The notes under the pieces: model-generated | Told to the model about the DNA's origin: nothing | The model's input: the letters and a program-made list of their open reading frames with translations, nothing else | Databases searched by the model: none | Shown: piece by piece, positions 17,173 through 29,513 of the stretch | Layout: each line of letters opens with the position of its first letter | Position numbering within the stretch: the first letter of the stretch is position 1 | Position numbers and translations under genes: made by a program | Assembly: GCF_024448135.1 (NCBI RefSeq) | Contig: NZ_JAMRYX010000030.1 | Location: 1-37,735, forward strand | Length of the DNA stretch: 37,735 nucleotides | Origin: Methylocystis suflitae | Lineage (GTDB): Bacteria; Pseudomonadota; Alphaproteobacteria; Rhizobiales; Beijerinckiaceae | Direction: 5' to 3'

Positions 17173-20838
<3,666 letters not shown>

Positions 20839-20998
20839 GCTTAAGGGCTCCTCCTCCGCAGCTTCCCCCGCACTCGCCGCCGGCCGCGCCTATTCCGATG
20901 GCTGCCGGACGGCCGAACCGGCGCCATTTACATATTATGGTTCGTCGGGAAGGGTTTCGCAGCGCCCCATCTATGGCGGCGAAGCGCTGCCGAGGAGG

Positions 20999-21409
20999 CT
21001 AAACAGTGTCGTTTGCGATGGAGCGCACGCAAACGTCGCTGACAGTTTCATCGGTCCGCTTGAGTCCGATCCACGCGTCGACTGCGGTCGAGTCGAAACC
21101 GGCCTCGCAATGATCGCCGATGCGCATCAGCGGACGACGGATGAGCACCGGATCGACGATCATCATCACCAGCGCCTGTTGCGGCGTGACTTTGTCTGGA
21201 TCGATCTCGCCAGATTTTATACGCGGGGACGAGGCGTTGAACCATTCGGGCACGGGCTTGGCGCCGAAATAGGGACGCAGGCTGGACATGCTCCAAGGCT
21301 CGGTCAAAAGGTTGCGCGCCTCGACCTCATGTCCAGAGGCGACGAGCAGCGCCTTCTGCCGCGCATTGCCGGCGCAGCCCGGCTTTTCGTAAAAGATGAC
21401 ATGAGCCAT
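20999..21409 (-). CDS. ArsC/Spx-fold nitrogenase-associated (NifO-type) protein
   Basis: The protein has 136 residues with a thioredoxin-like ArsC fold. The N-terminal FYEKPGCAGNARQKALL keeps one Cys (Cys12) where ArsC has its catalytic CX5R; YFGAKPVPEWFNASSPRIKSG and VDPVLIRRPLMRIGDHCEAGF match the family's later motifs. The wording of these segments fits the group named nitrogenase-associated or NifO-like, implicated in nitrogenase handling in diazotrophs. No nif gene is visible nearby, so a general redox role is equally possible. It is 160 bp upstream of the ATPase fusion on the same strand; the gap shows no clear promoter. Confidence 0.75.
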   Translation of the reverse strand: MAHVIFYEKPGCAGNARQKALLVASGHEVEARNLLTEPWSMSSLRPYFGAKPVPEWFNASSPRIKSGEIDPDKVTPQQALVMMIVDPVLIRRPLMRIGDHCEAGFDSTAVDAWIGLKRTDETVSDVCVRSIANDTV

Positions 21410-21542
21410 CCGCGACCCCTTACATTGCGGCCCACCAGTCGCGGACGCGAGCTTAGCGCGAAATTGTGCAGCGCGATACGGCTTCAGGCGAGCAAATTGC
21501 GGGCGCCAGCGCGGGGTTTCGCCGTTTCAGCAGGCAGAGGAA

Positions 21543-22265
21543 CTAGCGCGAGAGTCCCCAGACCATGTTCACGCGCGCCGAGAGACGCTCCAGGCCCGGA
21601 CGCAAAGGAATCTCGGCGGCTCCGGGAGCCCTGGCGGCCTTCGCCGCATAGGCGCGCGGGCGCGCGTCGATCTCCTCGAGCGGACGAATTTCGATCACGC
21701 GGGACAGCCGCAATCCGGCCGCCTCCGCATAGATCTTCGCCTGCCGCTCCGCATCCTTGACCGCTTCGCGCCGCAATGCGTCAAGCCGTTGCTTGGGATG
21801 CGCGATTTCGAAATCGATGCCTTCGAAGCTGTTAACGCCCTTGTCAATGAGACTGCCGGCGATTTCGCCGGCCTTTTCGATCTGCGTCACGCGCACGGTC
21901 AGATCGTTTCGTGCGCGAAAAAACTTTTGTGATGGCTTGGGTTTGCCCGTCTTGGGGTCTCGCTCTTCGACGGCGACGGGCGCGAGCGTTACGCCTTGCG
22001 TCTGCATTTCAGCGTCGGGAACGCCTGATTTTTTGAGCTCGGCAAGAACAGCTTCGACCGCGCGCGCATTTTCCGCCGCGGCGTCGGCGGCCAGCGGCCG
22101 CTCGGTGACGACGCCGAACCGCAAGATCGCCAAATCGGGGGCGACGTCCTCGTAAGCCTCGCCAATGACTGAGAGATTTGGAACGCCGTCCTTCAGCGTA
22201 TCGGCGTTTCCGGCGGCCGTGAACAGCATCAGCCCGAGCAAAAGTACGAAGAGCAAACGAATCAT
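21543..22265 (-). CDS. SIMPL (DUF541) domain periplasmic protein
   Basis: The protein has 240 residues with an N-terminal signal peptide (IRLLFVLLLGLMLFTAAGNA) and the DUF541 body: LSVIGEAYEDVAPDLAILRFG, a run of AENARAVEAVLAELKKSGV, MQTQGVTLAPV, FRARNDLTVRVTQIEKAGEI and EAVKDAERQAKIYAEAAGL. Members form periplasmic oligomers of unclear function, some linked to oxidative stress (E. coli YggE). The start at 22265 has AGGA seven bases upstream. The frame stays open far upstream to 22988, but that part is antisense to the GST gene and is not coding. It is divergent from the GST gene across 132 bp. Confidence 0.9.
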   Translation of the reverse strand: MIRLLFVLLLGLMLFTAAGNADTLKDGVPNLSVIGEAYEDVAPDLAILRFGVVTERPLAADAAAENARAVEAVLAELKKSGVPDAEMQTQGVTLAPVAVEERDPKTGKPKPSQKFFRARNDLTVRVTQIEKAGEIAGSLIDKGVNSFEGIDFEIAHPKQRLDALRREAVKDAERQAKIYAEAAGLRLSRVIEIRPLEEIDARPRAYAAKAARAPGAAEIPLRPGLERLSARVNMVWGLSR

Positions 22266-22397
22266 GGCATATCCTAGCAAAAGCTGCGCGCTAAAAAGCT
22301 CATCAAAGCCGTAAAACCGCCGGCTAGCGGCGCTAACCCGAACCAGCATACAGAAGCGGCGCCCGACCGTTGCTTCGCGTCCGCTCGAAAAGGCATC

Positions 22398-23081
22398 ATG
22401 CCCACGCTTTATCATCACCCGCTCTGCCCCCATTCGCGATTTGTCCGGCTCGTCCTCTCCGAATATGGAATAGACGCAACGCTCATCGAGGAGCGCGTGT
22501 GCGACCGCCGCCCAGAATTTCTCGCGCTTGATCCCGCCGGCCGCACGCCGGTCTTTGTTGACGATAACGGCCTTGTCGCGCCCGGCGCCAATCTCATCGC
22601 CGAATATATCGACGAGACCTATGGCGCCGAACGCGGCGCACAACGGCTCCTGCCGCAGGAAATGGCGGCGCGCATTGAAACGCGTCGACTTGTCGACTGG
22701 TTCAACATCAAATTTTTCGACGAGGTCACGAACTGGCTGATCACGGAGAAGGTCTACAAGCGCTTCGCGCCTCCGGGCGGCGCGCCAGATATGGACGTGG
22801 TGCGTGTGGCGCGGGCCAACATCCGCCACCATATGCGCTACATTGGCTATCTCACCAATGCGCGCAACTGGCTCGCGGGCGATCGTTTGACTTATGCCGA
22901 CTTCGCGGCGGCCGCGCATATCTCCTGCGCCGATTATCTTGGCGACGCGCCGTGGGACGAGGATGAGGCGGCGAAGCACTGGTATCAACGCATCAAGTCA
23001 CGCCCCGCGTTTCGTCCGCTGCTGTCTTATCGGGCCCCGGGACTTACGCCGGGCCGATATTATGCGGAACTGGATTTCTAA
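22398..23081 (+). CDS. fzlA: glutathione S-transferase family protein, probable FtsZ-binding FzlA
   Basis: The protein has 227 residues. The N-terminal thioredoxin-fold domain has TLYHHPLCPHSRFVRLVLSE and the cis-Pro region AGRTPVFVDDNG; the helical C-terminal domain has WLAGDRLTYADFAAAAHIS. The tail ends YYAELDF, like the conserved acidic tail of FzlA, a GST-fold protein that binds and bends FtsZ filaments in Caulobacter. FzlA and queG are, as I recall, neighbours in many alphaproteobacteria, and queG lies 1.3 kb downstream here. An ordinary detoxifying GST remains possible. Confidence 0.75.
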   Translation: MPTLYHHPLCPHSRFVRLVLSEYGIDATLIEERVCDRRPEFLALDPAGRTPVFVDDNGLVAPGANLIAEYIDETYGAERGAQRLLPQEMAARIETRRLVDWFNIKFFDEVTNWLITEKVYKRFAPPGGAPDMDVVRVARANIRHHMRYIGYLTNARNWLAGDRLTYADFAAAAHISCADYLGDAPWDEDEAAKHWYQRIKSRPAFRPLLSYRAPGLTPGRYYAELDF

Positions 23082-23172
23082 CGTCGCCGAGCGGTCGGCG
23101 GCGCCAGATGCAAGACTCAAGCGCCGCTGTAACAACCCGCACTGCGGCCGCGCTTGACACCTATCGGATGGG

Positions 23173-24411
23173 ATGAGGGAAGTAGCCGCAATACGGGACC
23201 ATCGTATGAGCGCACCCAACCAGCGCGAGAGTGAAAAAGTTGGTGCGAGGGCCGCCAGCGCCGGCGATGCATCGCGCGGACTGCAGCAGCGCATTCGGCA
23301 GCAGGAGATATTGGCGGAGCTCGGTGTTACCGCTCTGCAAGGCGCTTCGTTCGATCAGCTGCTGAGCGACACCGTGCGGCTGACGGCGCAAGGGCTGGAT
23401 GCGGAATTCTGCAAGGTGCTGGAGTTGCTTCCGTCCGAGAACCAGTTTCTGGTGCGCGCCGGCGTCGGCTGGAGTCGCGGCGTGGTGGGCGTCGCGAAAG
23501 TCGGCGCGGATCTCGACTCCCCTGCTGGGTACGCATTACGCAACGGCCAACCGGTCATCTCTAACCATCTCGAAAAGGAGACGCGGTTCAGGACTCCCGA
23601 ATTGCTACGTCAGCACGGCGTTCGCCGGGCAATGAACGTGATCCTGCAGGGTGACGGAAAACCCTATGGCATCCTCGAAGTCGACAGCCGCTCGCCGACC
23701 GAGTTCGTTGACCAGGACATTGCTTTTCTACAGGGCGCCGCGAACCTTCTTGGCATGGCGATCGAACGCGAGCGGGAAGAGCGCAAGCTGAGAGCGGCGC
23801 TCGCGCGCAACGAAGCGCTGCTCAAAGAAATGAATCATCGCGTGAAGAACAGCCTTACGATCGTCGGCAGCATGCTCCGCTTGCAAGCCAACGACGCAGG
23901 CGATGAGCAGGTGTCCGAACTTCTCAACGAAGCCTCTCACCGCGTCGATGCGATCGCAAAGGCGCATGATCAGCTGTCTCGCGGTTCGGACGTCGATTGC
24001 ATGGATGTTGGCAAATACATCGAAGCGCTGTGTCATGATTTGGATGAAAGCGTCGCGCAATGCGACGTGCGCACCGAGATCGATGAAGGCATCGTCATCG
24101 CAACCGACCGAGCGGTTTCGACCGCGCTGATCGTCAACGAGTTTATCGCCAATGCGGCGAAATACGCCTACGAAAGCCAGTCGGGAATAATTTCGGTGAA
24201 GGTCGCGCGCCAGGGCGCTGAGAATTTCATCGTTTCCGTGCGCGACGAAGGCGCTGGAATGCCCGATGACGTCGCGCCGCTCGATCGCAAGGGGCTCGGC
24301 ATGCGGATCATTGCGTCATTTACGCGTCAACTCAGTGCGACGCTCGAAATGAAAAAGCACGATCCAGGGACCGAGTTCATCGTCTCGATCCCTCTACGAG
24401 CGCCCTGCTGA
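23173..24411 (+). CDS. GAF-domain sensor histidine kinase (HWE/HisKA_2 type)
   Basis: The protein has 412 residues from 23173, or 401 from a second ATG at 23206; neither has a strong ribosome-binding site. A GAF domain (about 46-198, with [18 protein letters not shown] and [12 protein letters not shown]) is followed by the phosphoacceptor box with His222 ([20 protein letters not shown]) of the HisKA_2/HWE class. The ATPase domain has [12 protein letters not shown] (N box, about 322-333), DEGAGMP and GLGMRII. No membrane span is present, so it is a cytosolic sensor. Such kinases in alphaproteobacteria often feed the general stress response or blue-light and redox sensing. No response regulator is adjacent. 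It sits between fzlA and queG, one base before queG. Confidence 0.9.
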   Translation: MREVAAIRDHRMSAPNQRESEKVGARAASAGDASRGLQQRIRQQEILAELGVTALQGASFDQLLSDTVRLTAQGLDAEFCKVLELLPSENQFLVRAGVGWSRGVVGVAKVGADLDSPAGYALRNGQPVISNHLEKETRFRTPELLRQHGVRRAMNVILQGDGKPYGILEVDSRSPTEFVDQDIAFLQGAANLLGMAIEREREERKLRAALARNEALLKEMNHRVKNSLTIVGSMLRLQANDAGDEQVSELLNEASHRVDAIAKAHDQLSRGSDVDCMDVGKYIEALCHDLDESVAQCDVRTEIDEGIVIATDRAVSTALIVNEFIANAAKYAYESQSGIISVKVARQGAENFIVSVRDEGAGMPDDVAPLDRKGLGMRIIASFTRQLSATLEMKKHDPGTEFIVSIPLRAPC

Positions 24412-24412
24412 C

Positions 24413-25594
24413 ATGCAGGCGCTTGTCCCGAATGCATCGATGGCTTCGCCGACAGGCTATGATGTTCGACGGTCTGCGGCTGCGGCGCTGGAGGAGGAAA
24501 TTCGCGCCCGTGCTTTCGCGCTTGGCTTTGACGTCTGCCGCTTCACGCGCGCGGATGTTGCGCCAGAGCAAGGCGATCGGCTGCGCGCATGGCTGCGGGA
24601 GGGCGCGCACGGCGACATGGACTGGATGCGCGAGACTGCCGAGCGGCGGGCCGCGCCGCGCGCGCTCTGGCCCGAGGCGGCAAGTCTCGTCATGCTCGGC
24701 ATGAACTACGGGCCAGACGGCGATCCGCTCGCGCCGCTGACGAAACCGGACTGCGCGACGATCTCCGTCTATGCGCGCAACCGCGACTATCATGACGTCA
24801 TCAAGGGCCGGCTGAAACAGCTCGCCGGATTCATCCTCGGCCGGGCCGGCGCCGGCGACGCCAAGGTCTTCGTCGACACCGCGCCCGTCATGGAAAAGCC
24901 GCTCGCGCAGGCGGCCGGCGTTGGCTGGCAAGGCAAACACACGAATCTCGTGTCACGCGATTTCGGCTCGTGGCTTTTTCTGGGCGCCATCTTCACGACT
25001 CTTCGCCTCGAACCCGACCCGCTCGAGCGCGATCATTGCGGCTCGTGCCGCAAATGTCTCGACGTTTGCCCGACGGCGGCCTTCCCAGCGCCTTACCGAC
25101 TCGATGCGCGGCGCTGCATTTCCTATCTGACGATCGAGCACAAGGGCCCTATTCCCCTCGAATTTCGAGCCAAGATCGGCAATCGCATCTATGGCTGTGA
25201 CGACTGTCTCGCGGTCTGCCCCTGGAACAAATACGCGAGCGCCGGACGCGAGGCGAAACTCGCCGCGCGTCCCGAATTCGGCTCCCCGTCGCTTGCGGAA
25301 TTGGCGCGCCTCGACGACGCGGCGTTCCGCGCGCTTTTTTCGGGTTCCCCCATCAAACGCGTCGGACGGGACCGCTTCTTGCGCAATGTTCTGATCGCCA
25401 TCGGCAATTCGTCCCGGCCCGAGCTTGCCGCCGAGGCCGAGCGACTGACCGAAGACGCCGCCGCCATTGTTCGCGGCGCCGCCGTCTGGGCGCTCGGCAG
25501 ACTGGCGCCGACGCGAACAGCGGAGCTGCGCCCCCATCGACTGGCGGCCGAATCCGATGCGGCGGTCCGCCAAGAATGGCGCCAAACGGCCTGA
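24413..25594 (+). CDS. queG: epoxyqueuosine reductase QueG
   Basis: The protein has 393 residues. It performs the last step of queuosine synthesis, reducing epoxyqueuosine in tRNA with cobalamin and two 4Fe-4S clusters. Visible motifs are [51 protein letters not shown], the cluster motifs [17 protein letters not shown] and [14 protein letters not shown], and a C-terminal HEAT-like region. The ATG at 24413 lies one base past the kinase stop; an internal Met ten codons in is also possible. Co-transcription with the kinase is likely. Confidence 0.95.
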   Translation: MQALVPNASMASPTGYDVRRSAAAALEEEIRARAFALGFDVCRFTRADVAPEQGDRLRAWLREGAHGDMDWMRETAERRAAPRALWPEAASLVMLGMNYGPDGDPLAPLTKPDCATISVYARNRDYHDVIKGRLKQLAGFILGRAGAGDAKVFVDTAPVMEKPLAQAAGVGWQGKHTNLVSRDFGSWLFLGAIFTTLRLEPDPLERDHCGSCRKCLDVCPTAAFPAPYRLDARRCISYLTIEHKGPIPLEFRAKIGNRIYGCDDCLAVCPWNKYASAGREAKLAARPEFGSPSLAELARLDDAAFRALFSGSPIKRVGRDRFLRNVLIAIGNSSRPELAAEAERLTEDAAAIVRGAAVWALGRLAPTRTAELRPHRLAAESDAAVRQEWRQTA

Positions 25595-25725
25595 AACAGG
25601 CAAAAGCGCCACAGTCGCCTAAAAATCGGGGTCTTTCCCAGATTTACTGCATTGCGGCAGGCTACTCGCCGGCGATTTCGTTCTAATCTCTATCACGGAT
25701 CCCCCTACTCAAGCGCACCTTCGCC

Positions 25726-26955
25726 ATGTCTGTCCTTTCGCGCCGCAATGCCGACGAACCCGCAGAGGAGGCTTCTCGCCTTCTGCTGCGGATCGGCGTG
25801 TTTTTGCTGTTCGTGATCTCGCTCATCGCGCCGATTCTGGTGCGGCAGACGGTTTATGTGCTGCTGCCGATCGGGGCGGCGCTGCTGCTCGCCGCCGCGA
25901 CTCTGACGCCGGAGGAAGGATCGGGGCGCTCCATGCGCTCGATCCTGCGCTCGCCGCCATTTCTCGCCGCGCTGTTGCTCGCCGCCTGGACGGCGCTTTC
26001 GCTGCTCTGGACGCCGTTCGAGGGACCGGCGGAACGCTTCGCCAAAATCACGGCGACGCTCGGCCTGGTTGCGCTCGCCACCGGATTTCTGCCGCTGCGC
26101 ACCAAAACCTCGAATCTCAACCTGTTGCCCATCGGCGTCGCCGCGGCGACGCTCGCGCTTGCCGCCGTCACTTTGCTGATGAAGCCGCAATATACGCTCG
26201 ACGACATTCTCGACGTCGGACCGCTTGGCCGCGCCGGACTGGGGCTGGCCCTGCTCGTCTGGCCGGCCATGGGCGCCCTCGCCGTCCGCGGCCGGTGGTA
26301 TTCGGCAGCCGCCCTCGCGGTGGCGACGGCGCTCGCCTGTTATCTTTCCGGCGCCCCGAACGGCATCCCGGCGCTGGCCCTTGGAGCGGCTGTTTTCGCC
26401 GCCGCCTTCGGCCGCGCCCCGCTGATGTCCGTCATACTTGCGGCGCTCATGGCGGCGATCGTGCTGCTCGCGCCGCTGACCGCCTACGCAGCGCATCTGA
26501 TCTGGCCCGAACGTCCGCCCGGCTTCTTCAGACATCTCGCCTTTTGGGGTCAGATGATCGAGGCGGACGGCTGGCGCACATTGATCGGACATGGCTTTGG
26601 CGCGGCCACCTGGGGCGTGCTCGGCGGCTATCTGACGCCGGCGACGCCGCGCAGCCTGATCTTCAAAATCTGGTTCGATCTCGGCGCGCTCGGCGCGGCC
26701 GCGGCGGCGCTCGTCGCCGCCCGCACAAGCCTGTTCGTCGGCCAATCGCGTCCGGCGCTTGCGCCCTTTCTTCTGGGCGGCCTCGGCGCGGGATTCGCCA
26801 TTTGCCTGTTCGGTCCAGCGGCCGAGCAGCTGTGGTGGCTGACCCTCGCGGGACTCGACGCCATCGCCTTTGCGCTCGTGATGCGCGGCCAATTCCGGAA
26901 ACGTCGCCCGCGCCTGCCGATCGGCTGGAGCGCGCCTGCCGAGGACCAAGCATAG
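25726..26955 (+). CDS. polytopic membrane protein, O-antigen ligase/Wzy-like
   Basis: The protein has 409 residues with ten or more hydrophobic segments, short N- and C-terminal cytoplasmic tails, and a larger loop around HLIWPERPPGFFRHLAFWGQMIEADGWRTLIGHGFGAAT. That loop, with a W-x5-I-GHGFG pattern, resembles the Wzy_C region of O-antigen ligases and polymerases, where a G-x-G-x-G near a conserved His/Arg loop is typical. No glycan gene cluster surrounds it, so the assignment is tentative. The WD40-like gene begins three bases after its stop. The 131-bp gap before it, after queG, shows no clear signal. Confidence 0.7.
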   Translation: MSVLSRRNADEPAEEASRLLLRIGVFLLFVISLIAPILVRQTVYVLLPIGAALLLAAATLTPEEGSGRSMRSILRSPPFLAALLLAAWTALSLLWTPFEGPAERFAKITATLGLVALATGFLPLRTKTSNLNLLPIGVAAATLALAAVTLLMKPQYTLDDILDVGPLGRAGLGLALLVWPAMGALAVRGRWYSAAALAVATALACYLSGAPNGIPALALGAAVFAAAFGRAPLMSVILAALMAAIVLLAPLTAYAAHLIWPERPPGFFRHLAFWGQMIEADGWRTLIGHGFGAATWGVLGGYLTPATPRSLIFKIWFDLGALGAAAAALVAARTSLFVGQSRPALAPFLLGGLGAGFAICLFGPAAEQLWWLTLAGLDAIAFALVMRGQFRKRRPRLPIGWSAPAEDQA

Positions 26956-26957
26956 CC

Positions 26958-27962
26958 GTGACGCTGTCTTCCACGCTCGTCGACAAAGTCGAAACGATCG
27001 GGCTTCGTGAGCCTGTCGCAGCCGCAGCGTTCCTCGGCGGCGCGCCGGTCTTCGCGCTCGCCGACGGGACGCTGCATTTTGGCGATGGCGCCGCCGGACC
27101 CCGCATTGCGGCCCATGAGGACGCGGCCATACTCGTCGCCGCGCAGGACGGCGACCGGCTCGTCACCGGCGGAGACGACGGGCGCGTCGTGGCGACCGAC
27201 GCGAAAGGCGGCGTCGAAATCATCGGCGACGAAAAGGGCAAATGGATCGACGCCGTCGCGGCGCATGGCGGGGCGGTGGCGTGGACAGCAGGAAAGGTGG
27301 CGCGCGCCCGCTCGGCCAAGGGCGACGCGAAGTCGCTGGATCTGCCGTCGACCTCGCGCGGGCTCGCCTTCTTTCCCAAGGGCTACCGGCTGGCGATCGC
27401 GCATTACGGCGGCGCGACCTTATGGTTCCCGAACGCCGGCAAGCCCGAAGCGCTCGACTGGGCCGGCTCGCACCTTGACGCTACGATCTCTCCCGACGGG
27501 CGCTTTCTCGTCACCTCGATGCAGGAGAATACGCTGCACGGCTGGCGCCTCGCCGACGGCAAGCACATGCGCATGGCCGGATATCCCGGAAAAACGCGCT
27601 GCTTCTCCTGGTCGCATGACGGGAAATGGCTGGCCACTTCTGGCGCCGACGCCTGCATCGTCTGGCCCTTTTCGGGCAAGGATGGGCCGATGGGCCAGGC
27701 GCCGCGCGAATGCGGCGTGCATTCGGCGATCGTGACGCGCGTCGCCTTCCATCCCGCCGCTCTGGTCTTGGCGATCGGCTACGACGACGGCCGGATCATG
27801 CTGGCGCGGCTTTCGGACGGATCTGAGATTCTGGTGCGCCGTCCGGCGCAGGATGATGACCGCGCGCGCATCAGCGCGCTCGCCTGGGACGAGAAGGGCG
27901 CACGTCTCGCCTTTGGCGCGGAAAACGGCGACGCCGGCGTGCTGAGCCTGCCGAAGGGGTGA
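26958..27962 (+). CDS. WD40-repeat beta-propeller protein (GTG start)
   Basis: The protein has 334 residues from a GTG at 26958, two bases past the preceding stop, with GAGGA about 13 bases upstream. The frame is open far upstream but overlaps the membrane protein gene and is not coding there. Repeats of WD40 style include LVTGGDDGRVVATDAKG, LDATISPDGRFLVTSM, CFSWSHDGKWLATSGADACIVWPFSG, VTRVAFHPAALVLAIGYDDGRIML and ISALAWDEKGARLAFGAENGDAGVL. It would fold as a cytoplasmic seven-bladed propeller and act as a scaffold. Its partner is not evident, though tight linkage to the membrane protein suggests joint function. Confidence 0.85.
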   Translation: MTLSSTLVDKVETIGLREPVAAAAFLGGAPVFALADGTLHFGDGAAGPRIAAHEDAAILVAAQDGDRLVTGGDDGRVVATDAKGGVEIIGDEKGKWIDAVAAHGGAVAWTAGKVARARSAKGDAKSLDLPSTSRGLAFFPKGYRLAIAHYGGATLWFPNAGKPEALDWAGSHLDATISPDGRFLVTSMQENTLHGWRLADGKHMRMAGYPGKTRCFSWSHDGKWLATSGADACIVWPFSGKDGPMGQAPRECGVHSAIVTRVAFHPAALVLAIGYDDGRIMLARLSDGSEILVRRPAQDDDRARISALAWDEKGARLAFGAENGDAGVLSLPKG

Positions 27963-27997
27963 CTGCGCGCAGGACGCGCCTATGCTATGCTGCGTTC

Positions 27998-28294
27998 ATG
28001 AACGCGAAAGAGATCGTCGCCGTTCTCCGCGAGAACGAGGCCGCTTTACGGGCGCGCGGCGTCGCACATGCGGCGCTGTTTGGCTCCCACGCGCGCGGAG
28101 ATGCGCGGCCTGACAGCGACATCGACATTATGATTGAGATCGAGCCGGGAGCTGTGCGAGACATTTATTCGTACGTCGGGCTTAAAGATTTCATCGCGGA
28201 ACTCTTCACCGGTCCAGTCGATGTCGTTAATCGCGAGTTCTTGAAGCCATATGTCCGCCCCGCAGCGGAAACTGATTCCATTCATGCCTTCTAG
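27998..28294 (+). CDS. MntA-type minimal nucleotidyltransferase (antitoxin-like)
   Basis: The protein has 98 residues and contains the nucleotidyltransferase signature HAALFGSHARGDARPDSDIDIMIE, with GS and the catalytic DxD. In HEPN/MNT systems this protein adds AMP to the HEPN toxin and neutralises it. The ATG at 27998 is preferred to an upstream one at 27959, which would overlap the WD40 gene. Its end overlaps the start of the HEPN gene, the usual arrangement of the pair. Confidence 0.87.
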   Translation: MNAKEIVAVLRENEAALRARGVAHAALFGSHARGDARPDSDIDIMIEIEPGAVRDIYSYVGLKDFIAELFTGPVDVVNREFLKPYVRPAAETDSIHAF

Positions 28295-28637
28295 GGCATT
28301 TGATTCCCGTAGGCGGCTTGTCGACATTCGCGACAACATTCGTCTCGCTAGCGGTTTCGTTGAAGGTCTCACCTACGATGCCTTTCGCGACAATCTGCTT
28401 GTGTTTTGTGGGGTAACACGATGTCTTGAGATTCTTTCGGAAGCGTCGAGACGCCTGCCTGCAGAACTGAAAGAACGCCATTCCCATATTCAGTGGTCCG
28501 CGATCGCAGGCGCGGGCAATGTTTATCGTCATGACTACGAGGCGGTTGAGCGACTGCTCATCTGGGGAACCATTCACGAACGCCTTCCGGAGTTACTTGC
28601 AGTCGTTGAGCAGGAACTCTCGGGTTCAAGCGAATAG
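28284..28637 (+). CDS. HepT-type HEPN (DUF86) ribonuclease, toxin-like
   Basis: The protein has 117 residues from 28284, where the ATG overlaps the MntA stop by 11 bases; an alternative start at 28251 adds 11 residues. It is helical, with SRRRLVDIRDNIRLASGFVEG, LTYDAFRDNLLVFCGVTRCLEIL, and IAGAGNVYRHDYEAVERLLIW. The last segment aligns with the RX4HXY active-site motif of HepT, but the usual Arg position is Gly, with an Arg directly before the His. This GN..RH.Y variant occurs in part of the DUF86 family as I recall. It is expected to be an RNase inhibited by MntA. Confidence 0.82.
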   Translation: MPSRAFDSRRRLVDIRDNIRLASGFVEGLTYDAFRDNLLVFCGVTRCLEILSEASRRLPAELKERHSHIQWSAIAGAGNVYRHDYEAVERLLIWGTIHERLPELLAVVEQELSGSSE

Positions 28638-28640
28638 GAC

Positions 28641-29444
28641 ATGCTTCGAATCCCCCGCCTCCTCACCATCGCCGGCTCCGACCCTTCCGGCGGCGCCGGC
28701 GTTCAGGCTGATCTGAAGACGTTCTCGGCTTTCGGCTGTTACGGCATGGCGGCGATCACGGCGCTGACCGCTCAGAACACGCAGGGCGTGACCGCCGCCT
28801 ACCCCGTCGCGCCAGAGATTGTCGCCGCGCAGATCGAAGCAGTGCTGGCGGACATCCGCCCCGACGCGATCAAGATTGGCATGCTGGCGACGCCGGATAT
28901 CGCTCTGGCCGTCGCCGCAGCGCTGGCGCGCCACGGCGCGCGCAACGTCGTGCTCGATCCGGTGCTGGTTCCGACTCAGGGCGTCAGCCTCGCCTCGGCC
29001 GGCCTGGAGGCTGCGCTAGTCTCGAGCCTCCCGCCCTTGGCGCGGCTCGTGACGCCCAACCTCCATGAGGCGAGCGTGCTGACGCAAACGCCCCTCGCCA
29101 CCCGCGCCGAGGAGATGGCGGCGCAGGGGCGGCTCCTCTGCGCAGCCGGCGCCCACGCGGTGCTGGTCAAGGGCGGCGATCTCGGGGGCGAACCTGTCGA
29201 CGTTCTTTTCGAAAGGGGAGAGATGCGCATCTTCCGCGGAAGACGCGTCCCGACGCGCAACACGCATGGCGCAGGCTGCGCGCTGTCCTCGGCCATCGCT
29301 TGCGAACTCGCCAAGGGCGCGCCGCTCATCGACGCCATTGCAACAGCGAAAGCCTGGCTGGAGGGGGCGCTGGAGGCGGCGGACCGGCTGCAATTGAGCG
29401 AGGGCCGCGGCCCGCCGCATCATTTCTATGCGCTGTGGCGGTAG
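28641..29444 (+). CDS. thiD: hydroxymethylpyrimidine/phosphomethylpyrimidine kinase ThiD
   Basis: The protein has 267 residues, a ribokinase-fold enzyme that phosphorylates HMP and HMP-P in thiamine synthesis. It has LTIAGSDPSGGAGVQADLKT at the N-terminus, the central DPVLVPTQGVSL, LVTPNLHEASVL and the C-terminal anion hole TRNTHGAGCALSSAIA. It begins three bases after the HEPN gene, so the toxin-antitoxin pair appears to sit upstream in the same transcription direction. No other thi genes are visible. Confidence 0.96.
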   Translation: MLRIPRLLTIAGSDPSGGAGVQADLKTFSAFGCYGMAAITALTAQNTQGVTAAYPVAPEIVAAQIEAVLADIRPDAIKIGMLATPDIALAVAAALARHGARNVVLDPVLVPTQGVSLASAGLEAALVSSLPPLARLVTPNLHEASVLTQTPLATRAEEMAAQGRLLCAAGAHAVLVKGGDLGGEPVDVLFERGEMRIFRGRRVPTRNTHGAGCALSSAIACELAKGAPLIDAIATAKAWLEGALEAADRLQLSEGRGPPHHFYALWR

Positions 29445-29513
29445 TTCGGTGCTCCCAGGTGCTTTCTCGCGTCAACACACAATAACAGCACAGCCTATCC
29501 GCCACGCTCAATA

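Noticed and set aside
22266-22988. N-terminal extension of the SIMPL gene across the GST gene
   Set aside because: A signal peptide and ribosome-binding site mark the true start at 22265, and the extension is antisense to a clear GST-fold gene.
23154-23159. TTGACA as promoter of the histidine kinase
   Set aside because: No acceptable -10 box lies 16-18 bp downstream.
25705-26949. Leftward 414-codon open frame opposite the membrane protein gene
   Set aside because: Its product is low-complexity Arg/Gln/Gly-rich sequence, whereas the rightward frame gives coherent membrane spans.
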